Source: Azospirillum sp. TSA2s
GTDB taxonomy: Bacteria; Pseudomonadota; Alphaproteobacteria; Azospirillales; Azospirillaceae
Assembly: GCF_004923315.1 (NCBI RefSeq)
Contig: NZ_CP039649.1
Location: 768,001-832,000, forward strand
Length of the DNA stretch: 64,000 nucleotides
Direction of reading: 5' to 3'
The translations under genes were made by a program, and so were the position numbers. How positions within the stretch are numbered: position 1 is the first letter of the stretch; every line of letters begins with the position of its first letter. Of this stretch, positions 8,696-17,345 are shown piece by piece. The notes under the pieces are model-generated. The model did no database searches. It saw only the letters and a program-made list of their open reading frames with translations, and was not told the DNA's origin.

Positions 8696-10699
8696 TCAGG
8701 CCTCCGCGATGTCGAGAACCAGAAGGTCGACGCCTTCCGACACCTGATCGCCCGCCGCGAAATTCACGGCGCTGACGGTGCCGGCCGCCGGCGCCTTGAT
8801 GGTGTGCTCCATCTTCATGGCCTCCAGCAGCATCAGCGGCGCGCCGGCCTCGACGCTCTGGCCGGCTTCGACCAGCACGCGAACCACGGTGCCCGGCATC
8901 GGCGCGGTGAGACGGCCGGAGCCGCCCTCCTGCTCCGCCGCGCGGGCGCTGGGGTCGTCCAGCGTCAGGCGGGACACCGCGCCGTCGATCAGCACGGTGA
9001 TGTCCAGCCCCTGCTGCACCACGGTGGCGCGGGTGCGCATGCCGTCCAGCGTCGCGGTCAGCAGCCCGTCGGCGAGGCCGACCCCGGTGACCGGTATCGG
9101 CTTGCCGCCATCCACCGCGACCTCATAGCCATCGGAACGGAAATGCAGCGTGACCTCGCGCGCCGTTTCGCCGTCCATCAGGCGCAGGTCGTAATGGTTC
9201 TCCTCGTTCAGCCGCCAGCCATTGGCGAGCAGCCAGGGCGAGTGACGGTCCGATCGGGCGCGCAGCGCGGCCTGGGCCTCCTCCCGCCGGCGCAGCAGCA
9301 CCGAGAGAGCGGCGGCGGCCAGCGCCTTGTCGGCCACCGGGGCCGGCGGCGGCAGCAGGTCGGCGCGGTGGCGCTCGATGAAGCCGGTGTCGATCTCCAC
9401 CGCCTTGAAGGCCGGATGGCCGGCGATGGCGCCGAGGAAGCCGACGTTGGTGGTGACGCCGACCACCTCATAGTCGGCCAACGCCACCCGCAGGCGGCGC
9501 AGGGCGCTGTCGCGGTCCTCGTCCCAGACGATCAGCTTGGCGATCATCGGGTCGTAATACATCGTCACCGAATCGCCCTCGCGGACGCCGGTATCGACGC
9601 GGACATGGTCATTCTCGGCCGGCGGGCGCAGCCGCACCAGCTTGCCGATGGCCGGCAGGAAATCGCGCTGCGGATCCTCGGCGTACAACCGCGCCTCGAA
9701 GGCATGCCCCCGGCGGGTCAGCTGCTCCTGGCGCAGCGGCAGTTCCGCCCCGGCCGCCACCCGCAGCTGCCATTCGACCAGATCGAGCCCGGTGATCTTC
9801 TCCGTCACCGGATGCTCGACCTGCAGGCGGGTGTTCATCTCGATGAAGTAGAAGCCGCCATCCTCATAGAGGAACTCGACGGTGCCGGCGCCGACATAGT
9901 TCACCGCCTTGGCGGCGGCCACCGCCGCCTCGCCCATGCGGCGGCGGAGGTCGTCGGGCAGGTCAGGGGCCGGCGCCTCCTCGATCACCTTCTGGTGGCG
10001 GCGCTGGACCGAGCAGTCGCGCTCGAACAGATAGACGCCGTTGCCGTGGGTGTCGCAGAACACCTGGATTTCGACATGGCGCGGCCGGCCGAGATACTTT
10101 TCCAGCAGCAGGCTGTCGTCGCCGAACGCCGCCTTGGCCTCGCGCTGGGCGCCGGCCACCGCATCGGCCAGCTCGTTGGCGGCGCGCACAACGCGCATGC
10201 CCTTGCCGCCGCCGCCGGCCGACGCCTTGACCAGCACCGGATAGCCGATGCGCTCGGCCTCCGCCGACAGGGTGGCGAAGTCCTGGTCGGTGCCGTGATA
10301 GCCCGGCACCAGCGGCACGTCGGCATTCGCCATCAGCCGCTTGGATTCCGCCTTGGAGCCCATGACGCGGATCGCCTCGATCGGCGGGCCGATGAAGACG
10401 ACGCCAGCCTCCGCACAAGCCGCGGCGAAGCCGGCATTCTCCGACAGGAAGCCGTAGCCGGGATGGATGGCCTGCGCCCCCGTGCGCTTCGCCACGTCGA
10501 GGATGACGTCGCCGCGCAGATAGCTTTCGCCGACCGGGGCCGGGCCGATGCAGACGGCCTCGTCGGCCATCTGGACATGCATCGCCTTGGCGTCGGCCTC
10601 CGAATGGACGGCGACGGTCTTGATGCCCAGGCGGCGGGCGGTGCGGATGACCCGGCAGGCGATTTCGCCGCGGTTGGCGATCAGGATCTTGTCGAACAT
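8696..10699 (-). CDS. liuD: Methylcrotonyl-CoA carboxylase, biotin-carrying (alpha) subunit
   Basis: 667 residues. The N-terminal biotin carboxylase has the CIGPAPVGESYL and GYGFLSENAGFA motifs, an ATP-grasp glycine-rich loop KASAGGGGKGMR (about residues 160-171) and the catalytic FIEMNTRLQVEHPVTE segment (about 285-300). A BT-type linker follows, then a biotinyl domain with LEAMKMEH, whose Lys lies near residue 629, 38 from the end. It carboxylates its own biotin for transfer to 3-methylcrotonyl-CoA by the LiuB subunit. Operon context with liuB, liuC and HMG-CoA lyase favours methylcrotonyl- over propionyl- or acetyl-CoA carboxylase. Gap to liuC is 5 bp. Confidence 0.95.
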   Translation of the reverse strand: MFDKILIANRGEIACRVIRTARRLGIKTVAVHSEADAKAMHVQMADEAVCIGPAPVGESYLRGDVILDVAKRTGAQAIHPGYGFLSENAGFAAACAEAGVVFIGPPIEAIRVMGSKAESKRLMANADVPLVPGYHGTDQDFATLSAEAERIGYPVLVKASAGGGGKGMRVVRAANELADAVAGAQREAKAAFGDDSLLLEKYLGRPRHVEIQVFCDTHGNGVYLFERDCSVQRRHQKVIEEAPAPDLPDDLRRRMGEAAVAAAKAVNYVGAGTVEFLYEDGGFYFIEMNTRLQVEHPVTEKITGLDLVEWQLRVAAGAELPLRQEQLTRRGHAFEARLYAEDPQRDFLPAIGKLVRLRPPAENDHVRVDTGVREGDSVTMYYDPMIAKLIVWDEDRDSALRRLRVALADYEVVGVTTNVGFLGAIAGHPAFKAVEIDTGFIERHRADLLPPPAPVADKALAAAALSVLLRRREEAQAALRARSDRHSPWLLANGWRLNEENHYDLRLMDGETAREVTLHFRSDGYEVAVDGGKPIPVTGVGLADGLLTATLDGMRTRATVVQQGLDITVLIDGAVSRLTLDDPSARAAEQEGGSGRLTAPMPGTVVRVLVEAGQSVEAGAPLMLLEAMKMEHTIKAPAAGTVSAVNFAAGDQVSEGVDLLVLDIAEA

Positions 10700-10704
10700 G
10701 TGGA

Positions 10705-11502
10705 TCAGCTCCGCCAGGACGGGGTGCGTTTGTCGAGGAAGGCGCCGACGCCCTCCTTGCCTTCGGCGCTGGCGCGCTGGCGGGCGATGCGCTCCGCCGT
10801 GTCACGCACCACGTCGTCGGTCAGCGGCCGGCGGGCGACGGCGCGGATCAGCTCCTTGGCGGCGGTGACCGCCGTCGGGGCGCTGTCCATCAGGTTCTTC
10901 ACCGTCTTCGCCACCGTCTCTTCCAGCCCGTCGGCATTGGTCAGCTCGTGCAGCAGGCCGATGCGGTGGGCCTCCGCCGCGCTGAACCGTTCGCCGGTCA
11001 GGAAGTACCGGCGGCAGGCGCGCTCGCCGATGGCGGCGATGACATAGGGGCTGATGGCGGCGGGGATGATGCCCAGCCGCACCTCCGACAGGGCGAAGGT
11101 GGCCGTCTCGACGCCGATGGCGATGTCGCAGGCCGAAACCAGCCCGACGCCGCCGCCGAAGGCCGGACCCTGCACCACGGCGACCGTGGGCTTCGGGCAT
11201 TCGTCCAACGTGCGCAGCATGGTGGCGAGCCCCATGGCGTCGGCCAGATTCTCCTCGCGGGAGTAGCCGGCCATCTTCTTCATCCAGGACAAATCCGCCC
11301 CGGCCGAGAAGCTCTTGCCCACCCCGCGCAGCAGGACGACCCGCACCGCCGGATCCTCGCCCACCTGCCGGAAGGCGGCGGTCAGGTCGGCGATGACCTG
11401 CTCGTTGAAGGCGTTGTGGACGTCGCCACGGTTCATGGTGACGGTGGCGACGCCGCTGTCGGCGATGTCGACCAGAATATCGTTTGGGAGGATGTCGCTC
11501 AT
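10705..11502 (-). CDS. liuC: Methylglutaconyl-CoA hydratase (enoyl-CoA hydratase family)
   Basis: 265-residue crotonase-fold enzyme, hydrating 3-methylglutaconyl-CoA to HMG-CoA. The first oxyanion-hole segment is SFSAGADLSWMKKMA (about residues 65-80) and the second AFGGGVGLVSACDIAIG (about 113-130); the acid/base region is LSEVRLGIIPA. The start follows an AGGAGAG ribosome-binding site. It lies between the two carboxylase subunits, as in many liu operons. Crotonases are hard to assign by sequence alone, so the substrate is taken from the operon. Confidence 0.92.
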   Translation of the reverse strand: MSDILPNDILVDIADSGVATVTMNRGDVHNAFNEQVIADLTAAFRQVGEDPAVRVVLLRGVGKSFSAGADLSWMKKMAGYSREENLADAMGLATMLRTLDECPKPTVAVVQGPAFGGGVGLVSACDIAIGVETATFALSEVRLGIIPAAISPYVIAAIGERACRRYFLTGERFSAAEAHRIGLLHELTNADGLEETVAKTVKNLMDSAPTAVTAAKELIRAVARRPLTDDVVRDTAERIARQRASAEGKEGVGAFLDKRTPSWRS

Positions 11503-11512
11503 GGCTCTCTCC

Positions 11513-13120
11513 TCACATCCGGAAGACGCCGAAGGGCGTCTTCGGCACCGGCGCGTTCAGCGAGGCCGACAGGCCGAGGCCGAGCACCATGCGGGTGTCG
11601 GCCGGGTCGATGATGCCGTCGTCCCACAGCCGGGCGCTGGCGTAATAGGCGTGGCTCTCGCGCTCGAACTGGGCGCGGATGGGAGCCTTCAGCGCCTCCT
11701 CCTCCTCGGCCGACCACGGCTTGCCCTGGGCTTCCATGGCGTCGCGCTTGACCTGGGCCAGCACGCCGGCCGCCTGTTCGCCGCCCATGACCGAGATGCG
11801 GGCGTTCGGCCACATCCACATGAAGCGCGGGCTGTAGGCGCGGCCGCACATGCCGTAATTGCCGGCGCCATAGCTGCCGCCGATGATGACGGTGAATTTC
11901 GGCACCTTGGCGCAGGCGACCGCCGTGACCAGCTTGGCGCCGTCCTTGGCGATGCCGCCGGCCTCGTACTTGCGGCCCACCATGAAGCCGGTGATGTTCT
12001 GCAGGAACACCAGCGGAATGCGGCGCTGGCAGCACAGCTCGACGAAATGGGCGCCCTTCAGCGCGGACTCGCTGAACAGGATGCCGTTGTTGGCGATGAT
12101 GCCGACCGGATAGCCGAAGATGTGGGCGAAGCCCGTCACCAGCGTCGTGCCGTAGAGCGGCTTGAACTCGTCGAAGCGCGAGCCGTCGACCACCCGCGCG
12201 ATCACCTCGCGCACGTCGAACGGCTTGCGGGCGTCGCTGGGGATGACGCCGTACAGCTCGCGCGGGTCGAAGGCCGGTTCCTCCGGCTCGCGCAGATCCA
12301 GGTCGATGTGCTTGGCGCGGTTCAGGTTCGACACCACGCGACGCGCCATCGCCAGCGCGTGGGCGTCGTTCATCGCGTAATGGTCGGTCACGCCGGAGGT
12401 GCGGGAATGCACGTCGGCGCCGCCCAGATCCTCGGCCGACACCACCTCGCCGGTCGCGGCCTTCACCAGCGGCGGGCCGCCCAGGAAGATGGTGCCCTGG
12501 TTGCGGACGATGATCGCCTCATCCGACATCGCCGGGACATAGGCGCCGCCGGCGGTGCAGCTTCCCATCACCACGGCGATCTGCGGGATGCCCTCGGCCG
12601 ACATGTTGGCCTGGTTGTAGAAGATGCGGCCGAAATGGTCGCGGTCGGGGAAGACCTCGTCCTGGTTCGGCAGGTTGGCGCCGCCCGAATCCACCAGATA
12701 GATGCAGGGCAGGTTGTTCTGCTGGGCGATCTCCTGCGCGCGCAGGTGCTTCTTGACCGTCAGCGGGTAGTAAGTACCGCCCTTCACCGTCGCGTCGTTG
12801 GCGACGATCATGCACTCCTGCCCGGCGACGCTGCCGATGCCGGCGATGATGCCGGCCGACGGAATGTCGTCGGCATAGACGCCGTCGGCGGCCAGCTGCG
12901 ACAGCTCCAGAAACGGCGAGCCGACGTCGAGCAGCTGGCGGATGCGCTCGCGCGGCAGTAGCTTGCCGCGGGCGAGGTGCTTTTCGCGGGCCTTGGCGCC
13001 GCCGCCCTGCTGGATGGCGGCGACCTTCCGGCGCAGATCGTCGACCAGCACCTGCATGGCGTCGGCGTTGGCCTGGAACTCGGCGGAGCGCGCGTTCAGG
13101 GCGCTCTTCAGGACGGTCAT
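11513..13120 (-). CDS. liuB: Methylcrotonyl-CoA carboxylase, carboxyltransferase (beta) subunit
   Basis: 535 residues, two crotonase-like carboxyltransferase domains. N-terminal half: LPRERIRQLLDVGSPFLEL and NQDEVFPDRDHFGRIFYNQA. C-terminal half: FLQNITGFMVGRKYEAGGIAKDGAK and GGSYGAGNYGMCGRAY, acyl-CoA binding segments typical of MCC beta subunits. It transfers carboxyl from biotin on LiuD to methylcrotonyl-CoA. It has a GGAGG-type ribosome-binding site and lies 10 bp before liuC. Length is normal. Confidence 0.95.
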   Translation of the reverse strand: MTVLKSALNARSAEFQANADAMQVLVDDLRRKVAAIQQGGGAKAREKHLARGKLLPRERIRQLLDVGSPFLELSQLAADGVYADDIPSAGIIAGIGSVAGQECMIVANDATVKGGTYYPLTVKKHLRAQEIAQQNNLPCIYLVDSGGANLPNQDEVFPDRDHFGRIFYNQANMSAEGIPQIAVVMGSCTAGGAYVPAMSDEAIIVRNQGTIFLGGPPLVKAATGEVVSAEDLGGADVHSRTSGVTDHYAMNDAHALAMARRVVSNLNRAKHIDLDLREPEEPAFDPRELYGVIPSDARKPFDVREVIARVVDGSRFDEFKPLYGTTLVTGFAHIFGYPVGIIANNGILFSESALKGAHFVELCCQRRIPLVFLQNITGFMVGRKYEAGGIAKDGAKLVTAVACAKVPKFTVIIGGSYGAGNYGMCGRAYSPRFMWMWPNARISVMGGEQAAGVLAQVKRDAMEAQGKPWSAEEEEALKAPIRAQFERESHAYYASARLWDDGIIDPADTRMVLGLGLSASLNAPVPKTPFGVFRM

Positions 13121-13162
13121 GCCGTCTTCCTCCCGGTTTGGCGGTCTTGGTTGTTGGACGTG

Positions 13163-14296
13163 TTACTGGACAAGCGCGCGGCTGATGACCAGCCGCTGGA
13201 TGTCGCTGGTGCCTTCGTAGATCTGGCAGACCCGGACGTCGCGATAGATGCGCTCGACCGGGAAATCGTTGAGATAGCCATAGCCGCCATGGATCTGGAT
13301 GGCGTCGGAGCAGACCTTCTCCGCGATTTCCGAAGCGAACAGCTTGGCCATCGCCGCCTCCTTCATGCAGGGCACCCCGGCGTCGCGCAAGGATGCCGCA
13401 TGCAGAACCATCTGCCGCGCCGCCTCCACCCGCGTCGCCATGTCGGCGAGGCGGAAGGCGATGGCCTGATGCTGGATGATCGGCACGCCCATGCTCTGGC
13501 GTTCCTGGGCATAGCGGATGGCGTGGTCGAGCGCCGCGCGCGCCATCCCGACCGACTGCGACGCGATGCCGATGCGCCCGCCTTCCAGGTTCGCCAGCGC
13601 CACCTTGTAGCCAGCGCCCTCCTGGCCCAGCATCAGCTCGGCCGGCACCCGGCACTCCTCGAAGACAATCTGGCAGGTGTCGGAGCAGTGCTGACCCAGC
13701 TTCTCCTCGGTCCGCGCCACCTGATAGCCCGGGGTGTTCGTCGGCACGATGAAGGCGCTGAGGCCCTTCTTGCCGGCAGCCGGGTCGGTCACCGCAAAGA
13801 CGATGGCGACATCGGCCTGCGAGCCGGAGGTGATGAACTGCTTGGTGCCGTTCAGCACCCAATGATCACCGTCGCGCCGGGCGCGGGTCTTGATCGCCGA
13901 GGCGTCGGAGCCCGCCTGCGGTTCGGTCAGACAGAAGGCGCCCAGCATCTCCCCGCGCGCCATCGGCTTGAGGAAACGGTCCTTCTGGGCATCCGTGCCG
14001 AACTTCAGGATCGGCATGCAGCCGACCGAGTTGTGGACGCTCATGATGGTGGAGACCGCCCCGTCACCGGCGGCGATCTCCTCGATGGCGAGGGCGTAGG
14101 CGACATGGTCGGTGGCGGCGCCGCCGAACTCCTCCGGCACCAGCATGCCCATCAGGCCGAGTTCGCCCATCTCGGCCAGTTCGGCCTTGGGGAAAGCGCC
14201 GCTGCGGTCACGCTCGGCGGCGGTCGGCGCGAGCCGGTCCTGCGCGAAGGCGCGGGCCATGTCGCGGACCATGGTCTGTTCTTCGGTCAGGTGCAT
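13163..14296 (-). CDS. Acyl-CoA dehydrogenase (short/branched-chain type)
   Basis: 377-residue FAD-dependent acyl-CoA dehydrogenase starting at MHLTEEQTMVRDMARAFA; the longer open frame upstream is spurious because it covers the hairpin region at 14337-14442. FAD-binding CLTEPQAGSDASA lies near residue 125. The catalytic base is the Glu of QIYEGTSDIQR near the C-terminus, the position used by short- and medium-chain enzymes, unlike the isovaleryl enzyme at 15679. Within the operon it could serve 2-methylbutyryl- or isobutyryl-CoA from isoleucine or valine. The substrate is inference. Confidence 0.9.
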   Translation of the reverse strand: MHLTEEQTMVRDMARAFAQDRLAPTAAERDRSGAFPKAELAEMGELGLMGMLVPEEFGGAATDHVAYALAIEEIAAGDGAVSTIMSVHNSVGCMPILKFGTDAQKDRFLKPMARGEMLGAFCLTEPQAGSDASAIKTRARRDGDHWVLNGTKQFITSGSQADVAIVFAVTDPAAGKKGLSAFIVPTNTPGYQVARTEEKLGQHCSDTCQIVFEECRVPAELMLGQEGAGYKVALANLEGGRIGIASQSVGMARAALDHAIRYAQERQSMGVPIIQHQAIAFRLADMATRVEAARQMVLHAASLRDAGVPCMKEAAMAKLFASEIAEKVCSDAIQIHGGYGYLNDFPVERIYRDVRVCQIYEGTSDIQRLVISRALVQ

Positions 14297-14336
14297 CGGG
14301 CGTTTCCTCGGGCGATGGTTTTTGTTGGTGGCGTTT

Positions 14337-14442
14337 ACCCCCACCCTAACCCTCCCCCGCTGGGCGGGGGAGGGGACTGGTGCTGATACGGGAGAGGGGC
14401 GGCAGTCCCTCCCCCGCCCAGCGGGGGAGGATAGGTGGGGGT
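14337..14442. repeat. Nested GC-rich inverted repeat between acyl-CoA dehydrogenase and thiolase genes
   Basis: Two hairpins, CCTCCCCCGC-TGG-GCGGGGGAGG (about 14350-14373) and a near-mirror copy CCTCCCCCGCCCAGCGGGGG (about 14408-14430), sit inside a larger inverted arrangement whose outer arms are ACCCCCACC and GGTGGGGGT. The segment fills most of an intergenic gap within the liu operon. It may be a REP-like intergenic repeat or an attenuating/RNA-stabilising structure. It has no coding character. Confidence 0.75.
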
Positions 14443-14453
14443 CTAACTGCCCC

Positions 14454-15635
14454 TTACACCCGCTCCACCGCGATCGCCGTCGCCTCACCGCCACCAATGC
14501 AAAGCGACGCCACACCGCGCTTCAGGTCATACTTCTCCAGCGCCGCCAGCAGCGTGACGATGATCCGCGCGCCCGAAGCCCCGATCGGGTGCCCGAGCGC
14601 GCAGGCGCCGCCATGGACGTTCACCTTGTCGTGCGGCAGGTCGAGATCGCGCATCGCCGCCATGGTCACCACGGCGAACGCCTCGTTGATCTCGAACAGG
14701 TCGACGTCGCGGGCCGACCAGCCCACCTTCTCGAACAGCTTCTGCATCGCGCCGACCGGAGCCGTCGTGAACAGCGCCGGCTGCTGGGCGTGGTTGGAGT
14801 GGCCCTTGATCTCGGCGATCACGCGCAGGCCGCGCTTGTCCGCCTCGCTGCGGGTGGTGACGATCAGCGCCGCACCGCCGTCGGAGATCGACGAGGCATT
14901 CGCCGCCGTCACCGTGCCGTCCTTGGCGAAGGCCGGCTTCAGCGTCGGGATCTTCTTCGGATCGCCCTTGCCCGGCTGCTCGTCGGTGTCGACCAGCGTG
15001 TCGCCCTTGCGACCCTTCACCAGCACCGGCGCGATCTCCGCCTTGAAGGAGCCGTCCTCCACCGCCTTGCGGGCGCGGTTCAGGCTTTCGATGGCGTAGT
15101 TGTCCTGCGCCTCGCGGGTGAAGTTGTAGCTGCTGGCGCATTCCTCGGCGAAGGTGCCCATCAGGCGGCCTTTCTCGTAGGCGTCCTCCAGACCGTCGAA
15201 GAACATGTGGTCCAGCACCTTGCCGTGCCCCATGCGATAGCCGGCGCGGGCGCGGTCCAGCAGGTAGGGGGCGTTCGACATGCTCTCCATGCCGCCGGCC
15301 ACCACCACCTTGGCCGAACCGGCCTTGATGACGTCATGGGCGAACATCACCGCCCGCATGCCCGAGCCGCAGACCTTGGAGATGGTGGTGCAGCCCACCC
15401 CCTTCGGCAGCCCGGCGCCCAGCGCCGCCTGACGCGCCGGCGCCTGGCCCAGACCGGCCGACAGCACGTTGCCCATGAACACCTCGTCCACCGCGTCTCC
15501 GGCCAAGCCGGCGCGTTCCAGCGCTGCCTGGATGGCAGTGGCGCCCAGCTGCGGGCCGGTCAGGCCCATGAGGTCGCCCTGGAAGCCGCCCATCGGCGTG
15601 CGGACGGCGGCGGCAATGACGATGCTGTCGGTCAT
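14454..15635 (-). CDS. Acetyl-CoA C-acyltransferase (thiolase)
   Basis: 393-residue thiolase. The nucleophilic Cys is in KVCGSGMRAVM (about residue 89); other motifs are GGMESMSNAPYLL, NVHGGACALGHPIGASGAR with the catalytic His, and the second Cys in SLCIGGGEATAIA near the C-terminus. Full length for the acetyl-CoA acetyltransferase group. Within the liu operon it could cleave acetoacetyl-CoA or methylacetoacetyl-CoA, joining leucine and isoleucine breakdown to acetyl-CoA. It lies between the two acyl-CoA dehydrogenase genes. Confidence 0.93.
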   Translation of the reverse strand: MTDSIVIAAAVRTPMGGFQGDLMGLTGPQLGATAIQAALERAGLAGDAVDEVFMGNVLSAGLGQAPARQAALGAGLPKGVGCTTISKVCGSGMRAVMFAHDVIKAGSAKVVVAGGMESMSNAPYLLDRARAGYRMGHGKVLDHMFFDGLEDAYEKGRLMGTFAEECASSYNFTREAQDNYAIESLNRARKAVEDGSFKAEIAPVLVKGRKGDTLVDTDEQPGKGDPKKIPTLKPAFAKDGTVTAANASSISDGGAALIVTTRSEADKRGLRVIAEIKGHSNHAQQPALFTTAPVGAMQKLFEKVGWSARDVDLFEINEAFAVVTMAAMRDLDLPHDKVNVHGGACALGHPIGASGARIIVTLLAALEKYDLKRGVASLCIGGGEATAIAVERV

Positions 15636-15678
15636 GGTGGTCTGTCCCTTTCCCTCGATGCCTTGTTGCCGAACCGCT

Positions 15679-16851
15679 TTACGCGGTCTCTTTGAACAGT
15701 TCGCGCCCGATCAGCATGCGGCGGATCTCGCTGGTGCCGGCGCCGATCTCATAGAGCTTGGCGTCGCGCAGCAGGCGGCCGGTCGGGTATTCATTGATGT
15801 AGCCGTTGCCCCCCAGCGTTTGAATGGCCTCCAGCGCCATCCAGGTCGCCTTTTCGGCGGAAAACAGGATGGCGGCGGCGGCATCCTTGCGGGTGGTCTC
15901 GCCACGGTCGCAGGCCTTGCAGACGGCGTACACATAGGCCTTGGCGGCGTTCATGATGGTGTACATGTCGGCCAGCTTGCCCTGCATCAGCTGGAACTCG
16001 CCGATCGACTGGCCGAACTGCTTGCGGTCGTGGACATAGGGGATCACCACGTCCATGCAGGCCTGCATGATGCCGAGCGGGCCGCCGGACAGCACCGCGC
16101 GCTCGTAATCCAGCCCCGACATCAGCACGTTCACGCCGCGGCCGACGCCGCCCAGGATGTTCTCCTCCGGCACCTCGCAATCCTCGAACACCAGCTCGCC
16201 GGTGTTGGAGCCGCGCATGCCCAGCTTGTCCAGCTTCTGCGCCACCGAGAAGCCCTTGAAGCCCTTCTCCACCAGGAAGGCGGTGATGCCGCGCGGGCCG
16301 GCGTTGATGTCGGTCTTGGCGTAGATCACCAGCGTGTCGGCGTCGGGGCCGTTGGTGATCCACATCTTGGTGCCGTTCAGGACGTAGCGGTCGCCCTTCT
16401 TCTCGGCCCGCAGCTTCATCGACACCACGTCCGACCCGGCGTTCGGCTCCGACATCGCCAGCGCGCCGATATGCTCGCCGGAAATCAGCTTGGGCAGATA
16501 GCGGCGCTTCTGCTCCTCGTTGCCGTTCTTGCGGATCTGGTTGACGCAGAGGTTCGAATGGGCGCCGTAGCTGAGGCCGACGGAGGCCGAGGCGCGCGAC
16601 ACCTCCTCCATCGCCACGACATGCTCCAGATAGCCCATGCCGGCGCCGCCGTATTCCTCCTCGACCGTCACGCCGAGGATGCCGAGGTCGCCCATCTTGC
16701 GCCACAGCTCGTTCGGGAACTCGTTGCTGTGGTCGATCTCGGCGGCGCGGGGGGCGATCTCGTTGGCGGCGAAGCTCCGCACCGAATCGCGCAGCATGTC
16801 GGCTGACTCGCCGAGGTCGAAATTCAGGCTGGGGTACTGGTTGGACAGCAT
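15679..16851 (-). CDS. liuA: Isovaleryl-CoA dehydrogenase
   Basis: 390-residue flavoprotein, first committed step of leucine-derived isovaleryl-CoA breakdown. Start chosen at MLSNQYPSLNFDLGE because an AGGGGAG site lies about 10 nt upstream; an upstream in-frame ATG adds 14 unconserved residues. The catalytic Glu sits in GLDYERAVLSGGPLGIM (about residue 250), the position specific to isovaleryl-CoA dehydrogenases. FAD region MSEPNAGSDVVSM and C-terminal IGAGTSEIRRMLIGRELF are also present. First gene of the operon. Confidence 0.96.
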   Translation of the reverse strand: MLSNQYPSLNFDLGESADMLRDSVRSFAANEIAPRAAEIDHSNEFPNELWRKMGDLGILGVTVEEEYGGAGMGYLEHVVAMEEVSRASASVGLSYGAHSNLCVNQIRKNGNEEQKRRYLPKLISGEHIGALAMSEPNAGSDVVSMKLRAEKKGDRYVLNGTKMWITNGPDADTLVIYAKTDINAGPRGITAFLVEKGFKGFSVAQKLDKLGMRGSNTGELVFEDCEVPEENILGGVGRGVNVLMSGLDYERAVLSGGPLGIMQACMDVVIPYVHDRKQFGQSIGEFQLMQGKLADMYTIMNAAKAYVYAVCKACDRGETTRKDAAAAILFSAEKATWMALEAIQTLGGNGYINEYPTGRLLRDAKLYEIGAGTSEIRRMLIGRELFKETA

Positions 16852-16889
16852 GGACGTATCGCTCCCCTGGGAAATCATCCGTTCTTTGA

Positions 16890-16907
16890 CCATACGTTAC
16901 CGTATGG
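16890..16907. promoter_or_regulatory. Perfect palindrome upstream of liuA (putative operator)
   Basis: CCATACGTTACCGTATGG: 7-bp arms around a 4-bp spacer, 38 bp upstream of the liuA start. liu operons in proteobacteria are known to be controlled by TetR- or MerR-type regulators. This site has the symmetry of a dimeric repressor site, but no such regulator gene is in the window. Confidence 0.6.
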
Positions 16908-17023
16908 CGAGGCCGGTGGCAAGGGGCAAGAGTGCAATCGCACAAGGCTCCCTTTCCCAGGGCAGGCTACAGCATTCACACATGTCCACACTCGGTTAAG
17001 CCCTTGGTACAAAATGAACTTTT

Positions 17024-17110
17024 CGTCATCCCCGCGAAGGCGGGGATCCAGAAAACTCCGCAGCGGAGGGGGTTGAATCGGCTGGATTCCCGCCTTCGTG
17101 GGAATGACGG
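17024..17110. repeat. Dispersed palindromic intergenic repeat, copy R1
   Basis: Begins CGTCATCCCCGCGAAGGCGG and ends with its near-complement (GCCTTCGTGGGAATGACGG). It is one of six or more copies of a repeat family in this window. Flanking bases (GTACAAAATGAACTTTT on the left, AATTCCAATGCGTTG on the right) also match other copies, so the full unit is longer than the core. It occupies most of the 494-bp gap between liuA and the SBF transporter; the rest shows nothing recognisable. Confidence 0.85.
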
Positions 17111-17345
17111 CCGAAGAAGTTGTTCAATTCCAATGCGTTGCAAACAATTTGGATGAAAGCGGTCCAATCGTTACCGGCGCGGCCCATTTCCACATCGTGG
17201 AAGATTCCGGACCGGTGCCGATTTTCCCCAATCTTTTCAAGGCTGCCATGCATGTTGAATACTGTATTCCAGAACGGAGAAGGCCGTTATAAGAGAAGCC
17301 AAGGCGTTATGTCCGGCCAGTGATAACGATTTGGGGGACCAACCA

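Noticed and set aside
8804..11047. Long plus-strand open frame across the carboxylase and hydratase genes
   Set aside because: Antisense shadow of liuD/liuC; composition is typical of the complement of GC-rich coding DNA.
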